The translations under genes were made by a program, and so were the position numbers. From positions 1 to 21,376 of the forward strand of contig DASZMJ010000544.1 in the NCBI GenBank assembly GCA_035551935.1: a stretch of 21,376 bases of DNA. Reading direction: 5' to 3'. Shown in pieces: positions 1 through 7,028 of the stretch. Numbering within the stretch: position 1 is the stretch's first letter; each line of letters begins with the position of its first letter. The notes beneath the pieces were generated by a model. It saw only the letters and a list, made by a program, of their open reading frames with translations, ran no database searches and had not been told where the DNA came from. Origin of the DNA: DASZMJ01 sp035551935 (GTDB lineage Bacteria > Planctomycetota > Planctomycetia > Isosphaerales > Isosphaeraceae).

Positions 1-1027
1 GACGGACCGGGGACCGGCTGCGCATCGAAACTCGATTCCGGTAAACGGGTTGCGTCATTCTTCGGTTCGTTCCGTACCGGCGCCTCCGCCGGCATCGGGG
101 TCGGCCGCGCCACGGGGGCGGGCACGGCGACGGCGACCGGCTGCGGCGTGTGCCGGGCCTTCTTGCTGGCGATCAACGACGCCGAGAGCTGCCGCAGGCT
201 GCGGAGGTGGTCCTGCAAGTAGCGATGCCGCCGCATCCCATCATCAGTCGAATCGGTATACGAGGCCGCGATCGCCGCCTCGCGGTCGGCCGCGTCGGCC
301 GCCTCCAACGCCGGCCGCAGCGACTCCAACGCCTCCAGCTCGTCGGCGACGATCGCGCGCAACTCCTCGCGAGGATTGGAGTTCTGGATCGGATCGTGCT
401 CCGCCTCGTTGAGGCCCCGCTCGGCCTCCAGCGCCCGGCCCAGGCCGTGGACGAGCTGGACCGTCGGGTCGGCCGTGGCGCCGGGATGCAGGCCGAGCAG
501 CCGGATGGCGTGGTTGCGCTGCGGGAACGTCCAGTGGCCGCCGTCGTCCAGCGCCGCATCGAGCTCACGCCAGCGCGCGATCAGCCAGCGGCAGCCGTCG
601 CCGCGGCGCAAGAGGGCCTCGTGCGCCTCGATCCTGTCGGCGTGGATCGATTCGATCAGCGCCTCGAGGCTCTGCGCACGCTGGTCGTCCCACCTGGCGC
701 CGGCGTCGCGGACGCGGGCCGAGACGGCGGCGTTGTCGGCCTTGCGGACCCGCGTCAGGGCGATCGAGGCGCAGACCATGTTGTAGACCAGCTCGCGCTC
801 GTACGAATCGGCCGGCTTCAGCTCGTGAATCGGGTGGCCTGGAACTCCTCGACGCTCTCGCCCGGCAGGACCGCCACGGTGGTGCACAGACCATGCGTAA
901 CCGCATTCATGGAGGCAACGGCCTTGCCCTCGGGGGTGCGCGGGCCGGTGGAGAGCAGCGCGTTGGCGCGGCGGGCGGCGAGCTGGGCGGCGGAGAGCTG
1001 GGTCTTGGTCGTCGTGGTCGTGGCCAT
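1..1027 (-). pseudogene. SGPRTPEGK-family hypothetical gene, frameshifted, partial at the left edge
   Basis: The gene reads leftward from the ATG at 1027 and opens with a Thr-rich stretch, then SGPRTPEGKAVASMNAVTHG, the hallmark start of a family of unknown function common in planctomycetes and acidobacteria. That frame stops at 818-820. In another minus frame, from about 827 downward, the coding sequence resumes (HELKPADSYERELVYNMVCA, then RVRDAGARWDDQRAQSLEAL and later MRRHRYLQDHLRSL) and stays open through position 1, so the gene continues beyond the window. The break lies between about 825 and 838. A single indel therefore separates two halves of an otherwise well-preserved gene. It is either a recent pseudogene or a sequencing error; the sequence alone cannot decide. 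A GAGG lies upstream of the start as a modest ribosome site. No function is known to me; it is probably cytoplasmic, with an Ala/Pro-rich C-terminal part. Confidence 0.7.
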
Positions 1028-1468
1028 GATCGTTGAACCTCAAGAATTGATGCCATGCACTCGATTGGAAACGGGCGGTCGTCGCTCCGGTCGCGATCCT
1101 GCTTCCTATAATCTCGTTTCCGGCGCCGAAACTTATTCCCGAATTCCGGCTTTTTTTCGCGGAATCCTCGTCACCCCCGAGCGTGCCGGGGCGCCTTCCC
1201 TCTTCGGAACCCGAAGCACGAGCGAGAGCCATTCACATCGCGGCCAAAGCCCCGCCGGTCGGGAGGATGGGGCGCCCTCGCGGGCGCGTCGGGTGAGTGA
1301 AGAGGGGCCACGGCCGGTCACCAAGGGCTCGACCGCAAACCCGTCGCATCCGAGCGGGTCAAAGCGGCAAGCTGGGGCCCCGCAGGCTGCGCTCGATCGG
1401 CCCAGGCCACCCACCGTGGCGCTTCGGACACATGGGTTCGAGGCGGAATGTGCGCAGCCAGCGAACGA

Positions 1469-1484
1469 ACACAAGCACTTGTGA
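1469..1484. promoter_or_regulatory. Candidate SufR-type operator palindrome
   Basis: The sequence reads ACACAAGCACTTGTGA; CACAAG and CTTGTG form a 6-2-6 palindrome. From memory, actinobacterial SufR recognises a palindrome of the ACAC...TGTGA type, which this resembles. It lies about 120 bases before the proposed sufR transcription start, which is far for a simple repressor site. The cyanobacterial SufR site (CAAC-N6-GTTG) was not seen. Binding is an inference from resemblance only. Confidence 0.28.
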
Positions 1485-1571
1485 CAGAGGAAATTAAGAC
1501 CGACGTCGGGGGGCGATCGCGACGCCCCCGGTTTTCCGCAAGAAAAATTGCGAAAAAGGCCGGCCGGGGCG

Positions 1572-1600
1572 TAGACGAAAGGAAACCACGCTCTTACAAT
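1572..1600 (+). promoter_or_regulatory. Candidate sigma70-type promoter of the sufR operon
   Basis: TAGACG at 1572-1577 (4 of 6 to the -35 consensus) is followed after 17 bases by TACAAT at 1595-1600 (5 of 6 to the -10 consensus). Transcription would begin near 1607, leaving a leader of about 22 bases before the GTG start of sufR. The upstream in-frame ATG at 1599 overlaps this -10 box, which argues against using it as the start codon. Confidence 0.45.
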
Positions 1601-1628
1601 GCGACCGAGGTCGAAGGAGGAACGGGTC

Positions 1629-2297
1629 GTGCGGCCAATGCCTGAACCATCGGAGTCGAGGGAGCGGTCGGACAAGCCGCTGTTGGACCTGATCCGACGG
1701 CGGGGGCCGTTGACGGTCGCCGAGATGGCCGGGGCCCTAGGCGTCACGGCGACGGCGATCCGGAATCGGCTCCGGAGGCTCGTCGACTCGGGGATGATCG
1801 AGCGGTCGGCCGAGAAGGGCGGTCGCGGGCGGCCACGGCACGCGTATCGCGCGAGCGTCGAGGCCCACCGCAAGCTCGGCCAGAACTACGCCGACCTGGC
1901 CGTCGTGCTCTGGGACGAGATGATGCGGACGGTCGACGACGCGAAGCTCCGCCGCCTCCTCTTCGGCCGGATCACCGCCCGGCTGGCCGCGATGTACGGG
2001 GCGCAGGTCCAGGCCGACGGCTGGGAGAACCGGCTCGTGCAGCTCGGCGCCGTCCTGCACGACCGCGGCATCGAGGCCGAGGTCGTCCGCGAGGCCGCCG
2101 GCGCGTTGCCGATCCTCAAGCAACACTCCTGCCCCTACTTCGAGCTGGCCGAGGCCGACCACACGATCTGCGCCATGGAACGGAAGATGTTCGAGAAGGT
2201 CCTCGGCCGCGGCCTCCGCCTGAGCCATTGCCGGCTCGACGGCGACCGGTCGTGCGACTTCGAGGCGAAACAGGACGTGCCGGTCGCGAAGCCCTGA
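1629..2297 (+). CDS. sufR: SufR family Fe-S-sensing transcriptional repressor
   Basis: Predicted DNA-binding repressor that senses Fe-S cluster status and controls the operon it heads. The N-terminal winged helix-turn-helix spans roughly residues 17-75 (LLDLIRRRGPLTVAEMAGAL, then ATAIRNRLRRL and the basic GRGRPR wing). The C-terminal half has four cysteines at about C168, C181, C201 and C209; the 13- and 28-residue spacing of C168, C181 and C209 matches, from memory, the cluster ligands of characterised SufR proteins. The start chosen is GTG 1629, because AAGGAGG at 1614-1620 sits 8 bases upstream. ATG 1599 lies inside the likely promoter and ATG 1638 is too far from the ribosome site. The protein is then 222 residues, a normal length. 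sufC follows after 38 bases. Autoregulation is inferred from family knowledge and position. Confidence 0.85.
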   Translation: MRPMPEPSESRERSDKPLLDLIRRRGPLTVAEMAGALGVTATAIRNRLRRLVDSGMIERSAEKGGRGRPRHAYRASVEAHRKLGQNYADLAVVLWDEMMRTVDDAKLRRLLFGRITARLAAMYGAQVQADGWENRLVQLGAVLHDRGIEAEVVREAAGALPILKQHSCPYFELAEADHTICAMERKMFEKVLGRGLRLSHCRLDGDRSCDFEAKQDVPVAKP

Positions 2298-2335
2298 ACG
2301 CCGGCCCGGGATTCCCGCACCATTCGAGAGACGCG

Positions 2336-3166
<831 letters not shown>

Positions 3167-3177
3167 GGGAGGATGCG

Positions 3178-3456
3178 ATGGGCACGTTCCGGACCTCCTG
3201 CACGATCACGAACGTCGTCCACCGCGATCGCTCGTCGGCCTTGCCCGAGTTGCTCGTCGACACCGTTCGCATCGACCCGCGGTTCACCGTCGACGAGGTC
3301 GTCTTCGCCGAGCCGGGAGACCTGCTCCTGCTCGGGGCGAGGACCCTCGATGGATTGAACCTGACCGTGGACGCCCGACAGAAGACGCTCGTCGCCGCCG
3401 GCCCGTTACCTGCCGCGACCGCCCGCGACGCCGGCAGGGGATGGGCGGATTCCTGA
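3178..3456 (+). CDS. Clan AA aspartyl protease remnant with an internal in-frame deletion
   Basis: The 92-residue product matches both ends of a small retropepsin-like family common in planctomycetes and cyanobacteria, which is usually about 120-135 residues. The N-terminal strand region (MGTFRTSCTITNVV...) runs to LPELLVDT. The C-terminal region (FTVDEVVFAEPGDLLLLGAR, TLDGLNL, then AAGPLPAA) is also typical. The segment in between is missing: after LVDT the protein jumps through VRIDPR directly to FTVDEVV. The Gly of the catalytic D-T-G triad and the flap region are therefore absent, so proteolysis is very unlikely. The frame stays open, which suggests a clean in-frame deletion. GAGGGAGGA at 3165-3173 overlaps the sufC stop and gives a good ribosome site. 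The family assignment rests on remembered family sequence, not on an alignment. Confidence 0.68.
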   Translation: MGTFRTSCTITNVVHRDRSSALPELLVDTVRIDPRFTVDEVVFAEPGDLLLLGARTLDGLNLTVDARQKTLVAAGPLPAATARDAGRGWADS

Positions 3457-3475
3457 GCCGAGACGGGAGATCGGG

Positions 3476-3892
3476 ATGCCGGCCAAGGACTTCTATCACG
3501 ACACATTCAAGAACGCCCTCGTCAAGGACGGCTGGACGATCACGCACGACCCGTACTCAATCGCCGTCGGCCGGAGGACTGTCTTCGTCGACATCGGTGC
3601 CGAGAGACGACTCGCCGCGGAGAAGCAGGGCGTGAAGATCGCCGTGGAAATCAAGGGCTTCGGCGGGCCCTCCGACATTCGCGAATTGGAACTCGCGCTC
3701 GGGCAATACGCCCTCTATCGCTCGCTGATGACACGCTACGATCCCGATCGCAAACTCTACCTCGCGGCGCCAGAGGAATCCTACGACGAAACGCTCCGCG
3801 ACCCGATCGCACGCCCCGTGATCGCGGATCTGGCCGTCCCCCTGATCGTCTTCCGACCGGAAGAGGAACGGATCATCCAATGGGACACATAA
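3476..3892 (+). CDS. xisH: XisH family protein (PD-(D/E)XK nuclease-like fold)
   Basis: Recognisable XisH, named after a factor required for fdxN element excision in Anabaena. It spans 138 residues, the usual family length. Diagnostic segments are DGWTITHDPY (residues 18-27), VFVDIGAERRLAAEKQGVKI, AVEIKGFGG, the LALGQYALYRSL helix and the closing IIQWDT. D39 and E58-x-K60 have the layout of a PD-(D/E)XK nuclease active site, so a DNA-cleaving or DNA-binding role is plausible, but the biochemical activity of XisH is not settled as far as I know. GACGGGAGA upstream is the ribosome site. Its last 13 bases overlap xisI, the usual paired arrangement. It lies inside the suf operon without its own visible promoter. 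No Xis recombinase gene is present in the window. Confidence 0.9.
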   Translation: MPAKDFYHDTFKNALVKDGWTITHDPYSIAVGRRTVFVDIGAERRLAAEKQGVKIAVEIKGFGGPSDIRELELALGQYALYRSLMTRYDPDRKLYLAAPEESYDETLRDPIARPVIADLAVPLIVFRPEEERIIQWDT

Positions 3893-4215
3893 ACGACTAT
3901 CGCCGGATCGTTCGCGACCTGATCCACAAGTACGCCAGGTTCAGGCCCTCCGTGGGGGAGGTTCGAGTCGAGGCGATCCTCGACGAAACAAATGATCATT
4001 ATGAATTAATGTATTCGGGTTGGACCGGAAACCAGCGAGTCCACGGCAGCGTCCTCCACATCGACATCCACGACGGCAAAGTCTGGATCGAGCACGACGG
4101 GACCGAAGTGGGCGTCGCCGAGGAGCTGGTCGAGGCCGGCATCCCGCGCGACAGGATCGTATTGGCGTTCAAGCACCCCGACGTCCGCCCGCTCACCGAC
4201 TACGCGACGGCCTGA
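3880..4215 (+). CDS. xisI: XisI family protein, partner of XisH
   Basis: Recognisable XisI of 111 residues, full family length. It opens MGHINDYRRIVRDLIHKYAR; downstream are the segments DETNDHYELMYSGW, VHGSVLHIDIHDGKVWIEHDG and VGVAEELVEAGIPRDRIVLAF, ending in HPDVRPLTDYA. XisI is the constant companion of XisH and was identified as a second factor controlling fdxN element excision; its mechanism is unknown to me. The start codon lies within the xisH 3' end (13-base overlap), with AGAGGA about 12 bases upstream, so translation is probably coupled. sufB begins 49 bases after the stop. The short AT-rich patch around 3985-4010 (codons for TNDHYELMY) stands out from the surrounding GC-rich sequence, mildly supporting transfer. 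Confidence 0.9.
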   Translation: MGHINDYRRIVRDLIHKYARFRPSVGEVRVEAILDETNDHYELMYSGWTGNQRVHGSVLHIDIHDGKVWIEHDGTEVGVAEELVEAGIPRDRIVLAFKHPDVRPLTDYATA

Positions 4216-4264
4216 ACCGGGCCGAGGGCCCGAGACGATACACCCTCAACGAAGGAACCTTTCC

Positions 4265-5680
4265 ATGTCGACTGACCTCGGCGCCCAGGTCCAGGGCATC
4301 AAAGAGGACGACAAGTACGGCTTCCGCGACTCGGAGACGAACTACTCGTTCAAGAGCCGCAAGGGGCTCGACCGCGAGATCGTCGAGCAGATCTCGGAGA
4401 TGAAGTCCGAGCCGCCCTGGATGCGCGACCTGCGCCTCAAGGCGCTCGAGATCTTCCGCGCCAAGCCGACGCCGACCTGGGGCGGCGAGCTCCGCGACCT
4501 GAACTTCGACGACATCTACTACTACGTCAAGGCCGCCGACCGCCAGGGGCGGACCTGGGACGACGTGCCGACCGAGATCAAGAACACGTTCGAGAAGCTC
4601 GGCATCCCCGAGGCCGAGCGCAAGTTCCTCGCCGGCGTCGGCGCCCAGTACGAGAGCGAGGTCGTCTACCACAGCCTCCGCGACGACCTCCAGCAGAAGG
4701 GCGTCATCTTCGTCGACACCGACACCGCCATCCGCGAGTACCCCGACCTCGTCCGCGAGTACTACGGCACCGTCATCCCGATCGCCGACAACAAGTTCGC
4801 GGCGCTGAACTCGGCGGTCTGGTCGGGCGGGTCGTTCGTCTACATCCCCGCCGGCGTGAAGGTCGACATCCCGCTCCAGGCCTACTTCCGGATCAACGCC
4901 GAGAACATGGGCCAGTTCGAGCGGACGTTGATCGTCGTCGAGGAGGGGGCGCAGGTCCACTACGTCGAGGGCTGCACGGCGCCGATGTACACGACCGAGA
5001 GCCTGCACTCGGCGGTCGTCGAGATCGTCGTGAAGAAGGGGGGCCGCTGCCGGTACACGACGATCCAGAACTGGGCGAACAACATCTACAACCTCGTCAC
5101 CAAGCGCGCCTTCGCCTACGAGGACGCGGTGATGGAGTGGGTCGACGGCAACCTCGGCAGCCGCCTGACGATGAAGTACCCGGCGGTGCACATGCTCGGC
5201 AAGGGGGCGCGCGGCGAGATCCTGTCGATCGCCTTCGCCGGCAAGGGCCAGCACCAGGACGCCGGCGGCAAGGTCGTCCACGAGGCCCCGTACACGAGCT
5301 CGCGGATCATCTCCAAGAGCATCAGCAAGAACGGCGGCCGCGCCAGCTACCGCGGCCTCTTGAAGGTCGCCGACGGCGCCAAGGGGTCGAAGTCCAACGT
5401 CGTCTGCGACGCCCTGATCCTCGACGACAAGAGCCGGTCGGACACGTACCCGTACATCGAGATCGACGAGGACGACGTCAAGATCGGCCACGAGGCGAGC
5501 GTCTCGAAGATCGGCGAGGAGCAGCTCTTCTACCTGATGAGCCGCGGCCTCTCCGAGGCCGAGGCCTCGACCCTGATCGTCAGCGGATTCATCGAGCCGC
5601 TCGTCAAGGAGCTGCCGATGGAGTACGCCGTCGAGATGAACAAGCTGATCCAGCTCCAGATGGAGGGGTCGGTCGGCTGA
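4265..5680 (+). CDS. sufB: Fe-S cluster scaffold protein SufB
   Basis: Scaffold subunit on which nascent Fe-S clusters are assembled in the SufBCD complex. It is 471 residues, normal for SufB. Hallmarks include an N-terminal YGFRDSETNYSFKSRKGL, the LKALEIF and PTPTWGGEL helical region, AALNSAVWSGGSFVYIPAGV, QNWANNIYNLVTKRA and the C-terminal FIEPLVKELPMEYAVEMNKL. The conserved cysteine of SNVVCDAL is C381 and the conserved histidine of KIGHEA is H409, equivalent to the residues known to matter for sulfur transfer and cluster assembly in the E. coli protein. AAGGA at 4252-4256 lies 8 bases before the ATG. In most suf operons sufB and sufC are adjacent; here a protease remnant and xisHI separate them, and sufD is a further 1.3 kb away. 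The sequence shows no sign of damage. Confidence 0.97.
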   Translation: MSTDLGAQVQGIKEDDKYGFRDSETNYSFKSRKGLDREIVEQISEMKSEPPWMRDLRLKALEIFRAKPTPTWGGELRDLNFDDIYYYVKAADRQGRTWDDVPTEIKNTFEKLGIPEAERKFLAGVGAQYESEVVYHSLRDDLQQKGVIFVDTDTAIREYPDLVREYYGTVIPIADNKFAALNSAVWSGGSFVYIPAGVKVDIPLQAYFRINAENMGQFERTLIVVEEGAQVHYVEGCTAPMYTTESLHSAVVEIVVKKGGRCRYTTIQNWANNIYNLVTKRAFAYEDAVMEWVDGNLGSRLTMKYPAVHMLGKGARGEILSIAFAGKGQHQDAGGKVVHEAPYTSSRIISKSISKNGGRASYRGLLKVADGAKGSKSNVVCDALILDDKSRSDTYPYIEIDEDDVKIGHEASVSKIGEEQLFYLMSRGLSEAEASTLIVSGFIEPLVKELPMEYAVEMNKLIQLQMEGSVG

Positions 5681-5723
5681 TCGGCGATCGGAGGACCGTC
5701 ACGGGAAGGAGGGGGTTGGGGCG

Positions 5724-6257
5724 ATGAAGCGACTGGTGACCGTCGGGCTGATCGTGGCCTTCGGGCTCGTCGCGCGGGGCGACGAGAAGGACAAGATCGC
5801 CAAGAACTGCGAGGAGCAGGCCAAGGAGACCGGCAAGGCGCTCCTGAAGGGCGACTACGAGAAGCTGCTCGACCGGACGTACCCGAAGCTCATCGAACTG
5901 GCCGGCGGCCGCGAGGCGATGCTCAAGGCGCTCCGCGAGTCGTTGAAGAAGATCGAGGACGAGGGCTTCGCCTTCAAGTCGGTCGACGTCGACGAGCCGA
6001 GCCGCTTCGGCAAGGCCGGCGACGACCGGATCGCCGTCGTGCCGATGACCGTCGTGATGACCCAGACCAAGCCCGAGAAGGGGACGATCACCACCAAGGG
6101 CTACCTGCTCGGCATCTCGGGCGACGACGGCAAGACCTGGACGTTCATCGACGGCGCCAAGCTCGACTCCAAGAGCGTCAAGCTCTTCCTGCCGAAGTTC
6201 CCCGACGACTTCAAGCTCCCCGAGAAGCCGCGGCCGAAGTTCGAGAAGGCCAAGTGA
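5724..6257 (+). CDS. Secreted hypothetical protein within the suf operon
   Basis: A 177-residue protein of unknown function. The first 19 residues (MKRLVTVGLIVAFGLVARG) form a short Sec-type signal peptide, so it should reach the periplasm or envelope, unlike the cytoplasmic Suf proteins around it. The mature part is highly charged and Lys-rich, with an amphipathic helical beginning (EEQAKETGKALLKGDYEKLL) followed by alternating strands (AVVPMTVVMTQTKPEKGTIT, then YLLGISGDDGKTWTFIDGAKL). That pattern, a helix followed by a curved sheet, resembles NTF2/SnoaL-like secreted proteins, but I do not recognise a named family. A strong GGAAGGAGGGGG precedes the start. It begins 43 bases after sufB and shares its very GC-rich codon usage, so it looks resident rather than recently acquired. 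Confidence 0.75.
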   Translation: MKRLVTVGLIVAFGLVARGDEKDKIAKNCEEQAKETGKALLKGDYEKLLDRTYPKLIELAGGREAMLKALRESLKKIEDEGFAFKSVDVDEPSRFGKAGDDRIAVVPMTVVMTQTKPEKGTITTKGYLLGISGDDGKTWTFIDGAKLDSKSVKLFLPKFPDDFKLPEKPRPKFEKAK

Positions 6258-6322
6258 GGGGGCTGGCCCGTCGGCGAGCGTACGCGATCCTGGGATGCCC
6301 AACTTCGATGGAGCCTCAATCC

Positions 6323-6516
6323 ATGGAAAACACGGTACAGCACGTCCTCGACTCGTTCGACCGCCTTACCGAAACCGACCGGCGGCGGGCCGCGTCCGAG
6401 ATCCTGCGCCGCACGCTCGACTTCGAGACTCCCCCCCGGCTGACGAGACACTGATCGAGGTCGCCGAGGAATTGTTCCTCCAGCTCGATGCCAGCGAGGC
6501 GGCAAGGGGGTCTTGA
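6323..6516 (+). pseudogene. Small antitoxin-like gene, frameshifted at a C7 run
   Basis: A short helical protein begins at ATG 6323 (MENTVQHVLDSFDRLTETDR, then RRAASEILRRTLDFETP) with GGAG about 9 bases upstream. The frame then breaks at a run of seven C residues (6431-6437). In the neighbouring frame it continues as PPADETLIEVAEELFLQLDA, then SEAARGS, and stops at 6514-6516, one base before the hicB start. The two halves together give about 64 residues and resemble small proteins often found just upstream of toxin genes or other small modules, so I call it antitoxin-like without a firm family. The homopolymer makes either a true slip mutation or a sequencing error possible. An in-frame ATG at 6308 is an alternative start. 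Confidence 0.6.
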
Positions 6517-6517
6517 G

Positions 6518-6724
6518 ATGCAATTCCAGGTCGAAATCGAGCGCGAGGCGGATGGGCGTTGGATCGCCGAGGTCCCCGAACTGCCCGGCGTTCTCGCATA
6601 CGGTCAAACGCGTCAGGAGGCGATCGAGCGGGCCCAATCGTTGTCCCTGCGCGTCCTCGCTGATCGCATCGAGCACGGGGAGCAGGTTCCCGAGTTGGAC
6701 AACCTTTTCTCCGTCGTCGCATGA
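6518..6724 (+). CDS. hicB: HicB family antitoxin
   Basis: A 68-residue HicB-type antitoxin with the family core FQVEIEREADGRWIAEVPEL, then PGVLAYGQTRQEAIERAQSL and the tail LRVLADRIEHGEQVPEL. It should fold as a partial RNase-H-like domain that binds and blocks HicA. The start at 6518 has AAGGGGG 7 bases upstream; an in-frame start 30 bases earlier would overlap the preceding gene and is less likely. The gene begins one base after the previous stop and its stop overlaps the hicA start as ATGA, so the set is translationally coupled. No separate C-terminal DNA-binding domain is visible, so any autoregulation would need the complex or another factor. The partner toxin is broken, which may leave this antitoxin as an orphan. 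Confidence 0.9.
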   Translation: MQFQVEIEREADGRWIAEVPELPGVLAYGQTRQEAIERAQSLSLRVLADRIEHGEQVPELDNLFSVVA

Positions 6725-6934
6725 GCCAGTGGCCATCGACGAGAGCCCGGAGAGTCCTGGCGGCCCTTCTCCGAGTCGGCTGGCGTATCAAACGGCAATC
6801 CGGCAGCTCGCATCGGGTTCTGGAGCGGGATGGTTGGCCTGATTATGTCTTCATTCCACGACGACACAGAGATTGGCCCTCGGATGCTCGCTCGGATTGC
6901 CAAACGGACCGGCCTGAGTCCGAGCGACCTTTGA
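6721..6934 (+). pseudogene. hicA: HicA family toxin, frameshifted
   Basis: The gene starts at ATG 6721 overlapping the hicB stop and encodes a typical HicA double-stranded-RNA-binding-like mRNA interferase N-terminus: STRARRVLAALLRVGWRIKR, QSGSSHRVL with the catalytic-type histidine, and GWPDYVF. After the TTC at 6850-6852 one extra base (around 6853), or equivalently a two-base loss, shifts the frame. The missing C-terminus is readable in the next frame as FHDDTEIGPRMLARIAKRTG, then LSPSDL, with a TGA at 6932-6934. The intact product would be about 70 residues. In the actual frame translation instead runs on to 7032, where its TGA overlaps the sufD ATG. Toxin activity is probably lost. As with the other breaks, a sequencing error is not excluded. 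Confidence 0.82.
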
Positions 6935-7028
6935 CGATTCGGACCTTCCTCGTCCCGGGGGCCCGCCGGTCGACCCGACTCTCTCGCGTATCGCAGCAAT
7001 TGATGCCGACCTTGATGATGGACACCCG

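Larger units (their letters stand above)
1028..1628. other. 600-base non-coding region upstream of sufR
   Basis: No reading frame here has convincing coding character. The stretch separates the divergent SGPRTPEGK gene and sufR, so it should hold promoters for both. It is more AT-rich than the flanking genes in several patches (around 1105-1160 and 1490-1600). A 7-bp GC stem with a 7-base loop (1509-1515 with 1523-1529) followed by GGTTTT looks like a weak terminator or attenuator, but no plus-strand gene ends before it. The palindrome at 1469-1484 and the promoter at 1572-1600 are listed separately. Confidence 0.6.

Noticed and set aside
1107..1112. Perfect TATAAT on the plus strand in the upstream non-coding region
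   Set aside because: No -35-like sequence lies 16-18 bases upstream and no gene starts within a reasonable distance downstream.
1500..1628. Cyanobacterial-type SufR operator (CAAC-N6-GTTG) near the sufR promoter
   Set aside because: Searched by eye and not found; only the distinct palindrome at 1469-1484 is offered, at low confidence.
1133..1873. Minus-strand frame reaching from the non-coding region into sufR
   Set aside because: It has no family features, overlaps the sufR 5' half and promoter, and its composition looks non-coding.
3476..4215. An fdxN-type excision element around xisHI
   Set aside because: No recombinase gene and no direct-repeat attachment sites were seen at either side; only the two factors are present.
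4193..5491. Open minus-strand frame opposite sufB
   Set aside because: It is an Asp/Leu/Val-rich shadow of the unmistakable SufB coding sequence.
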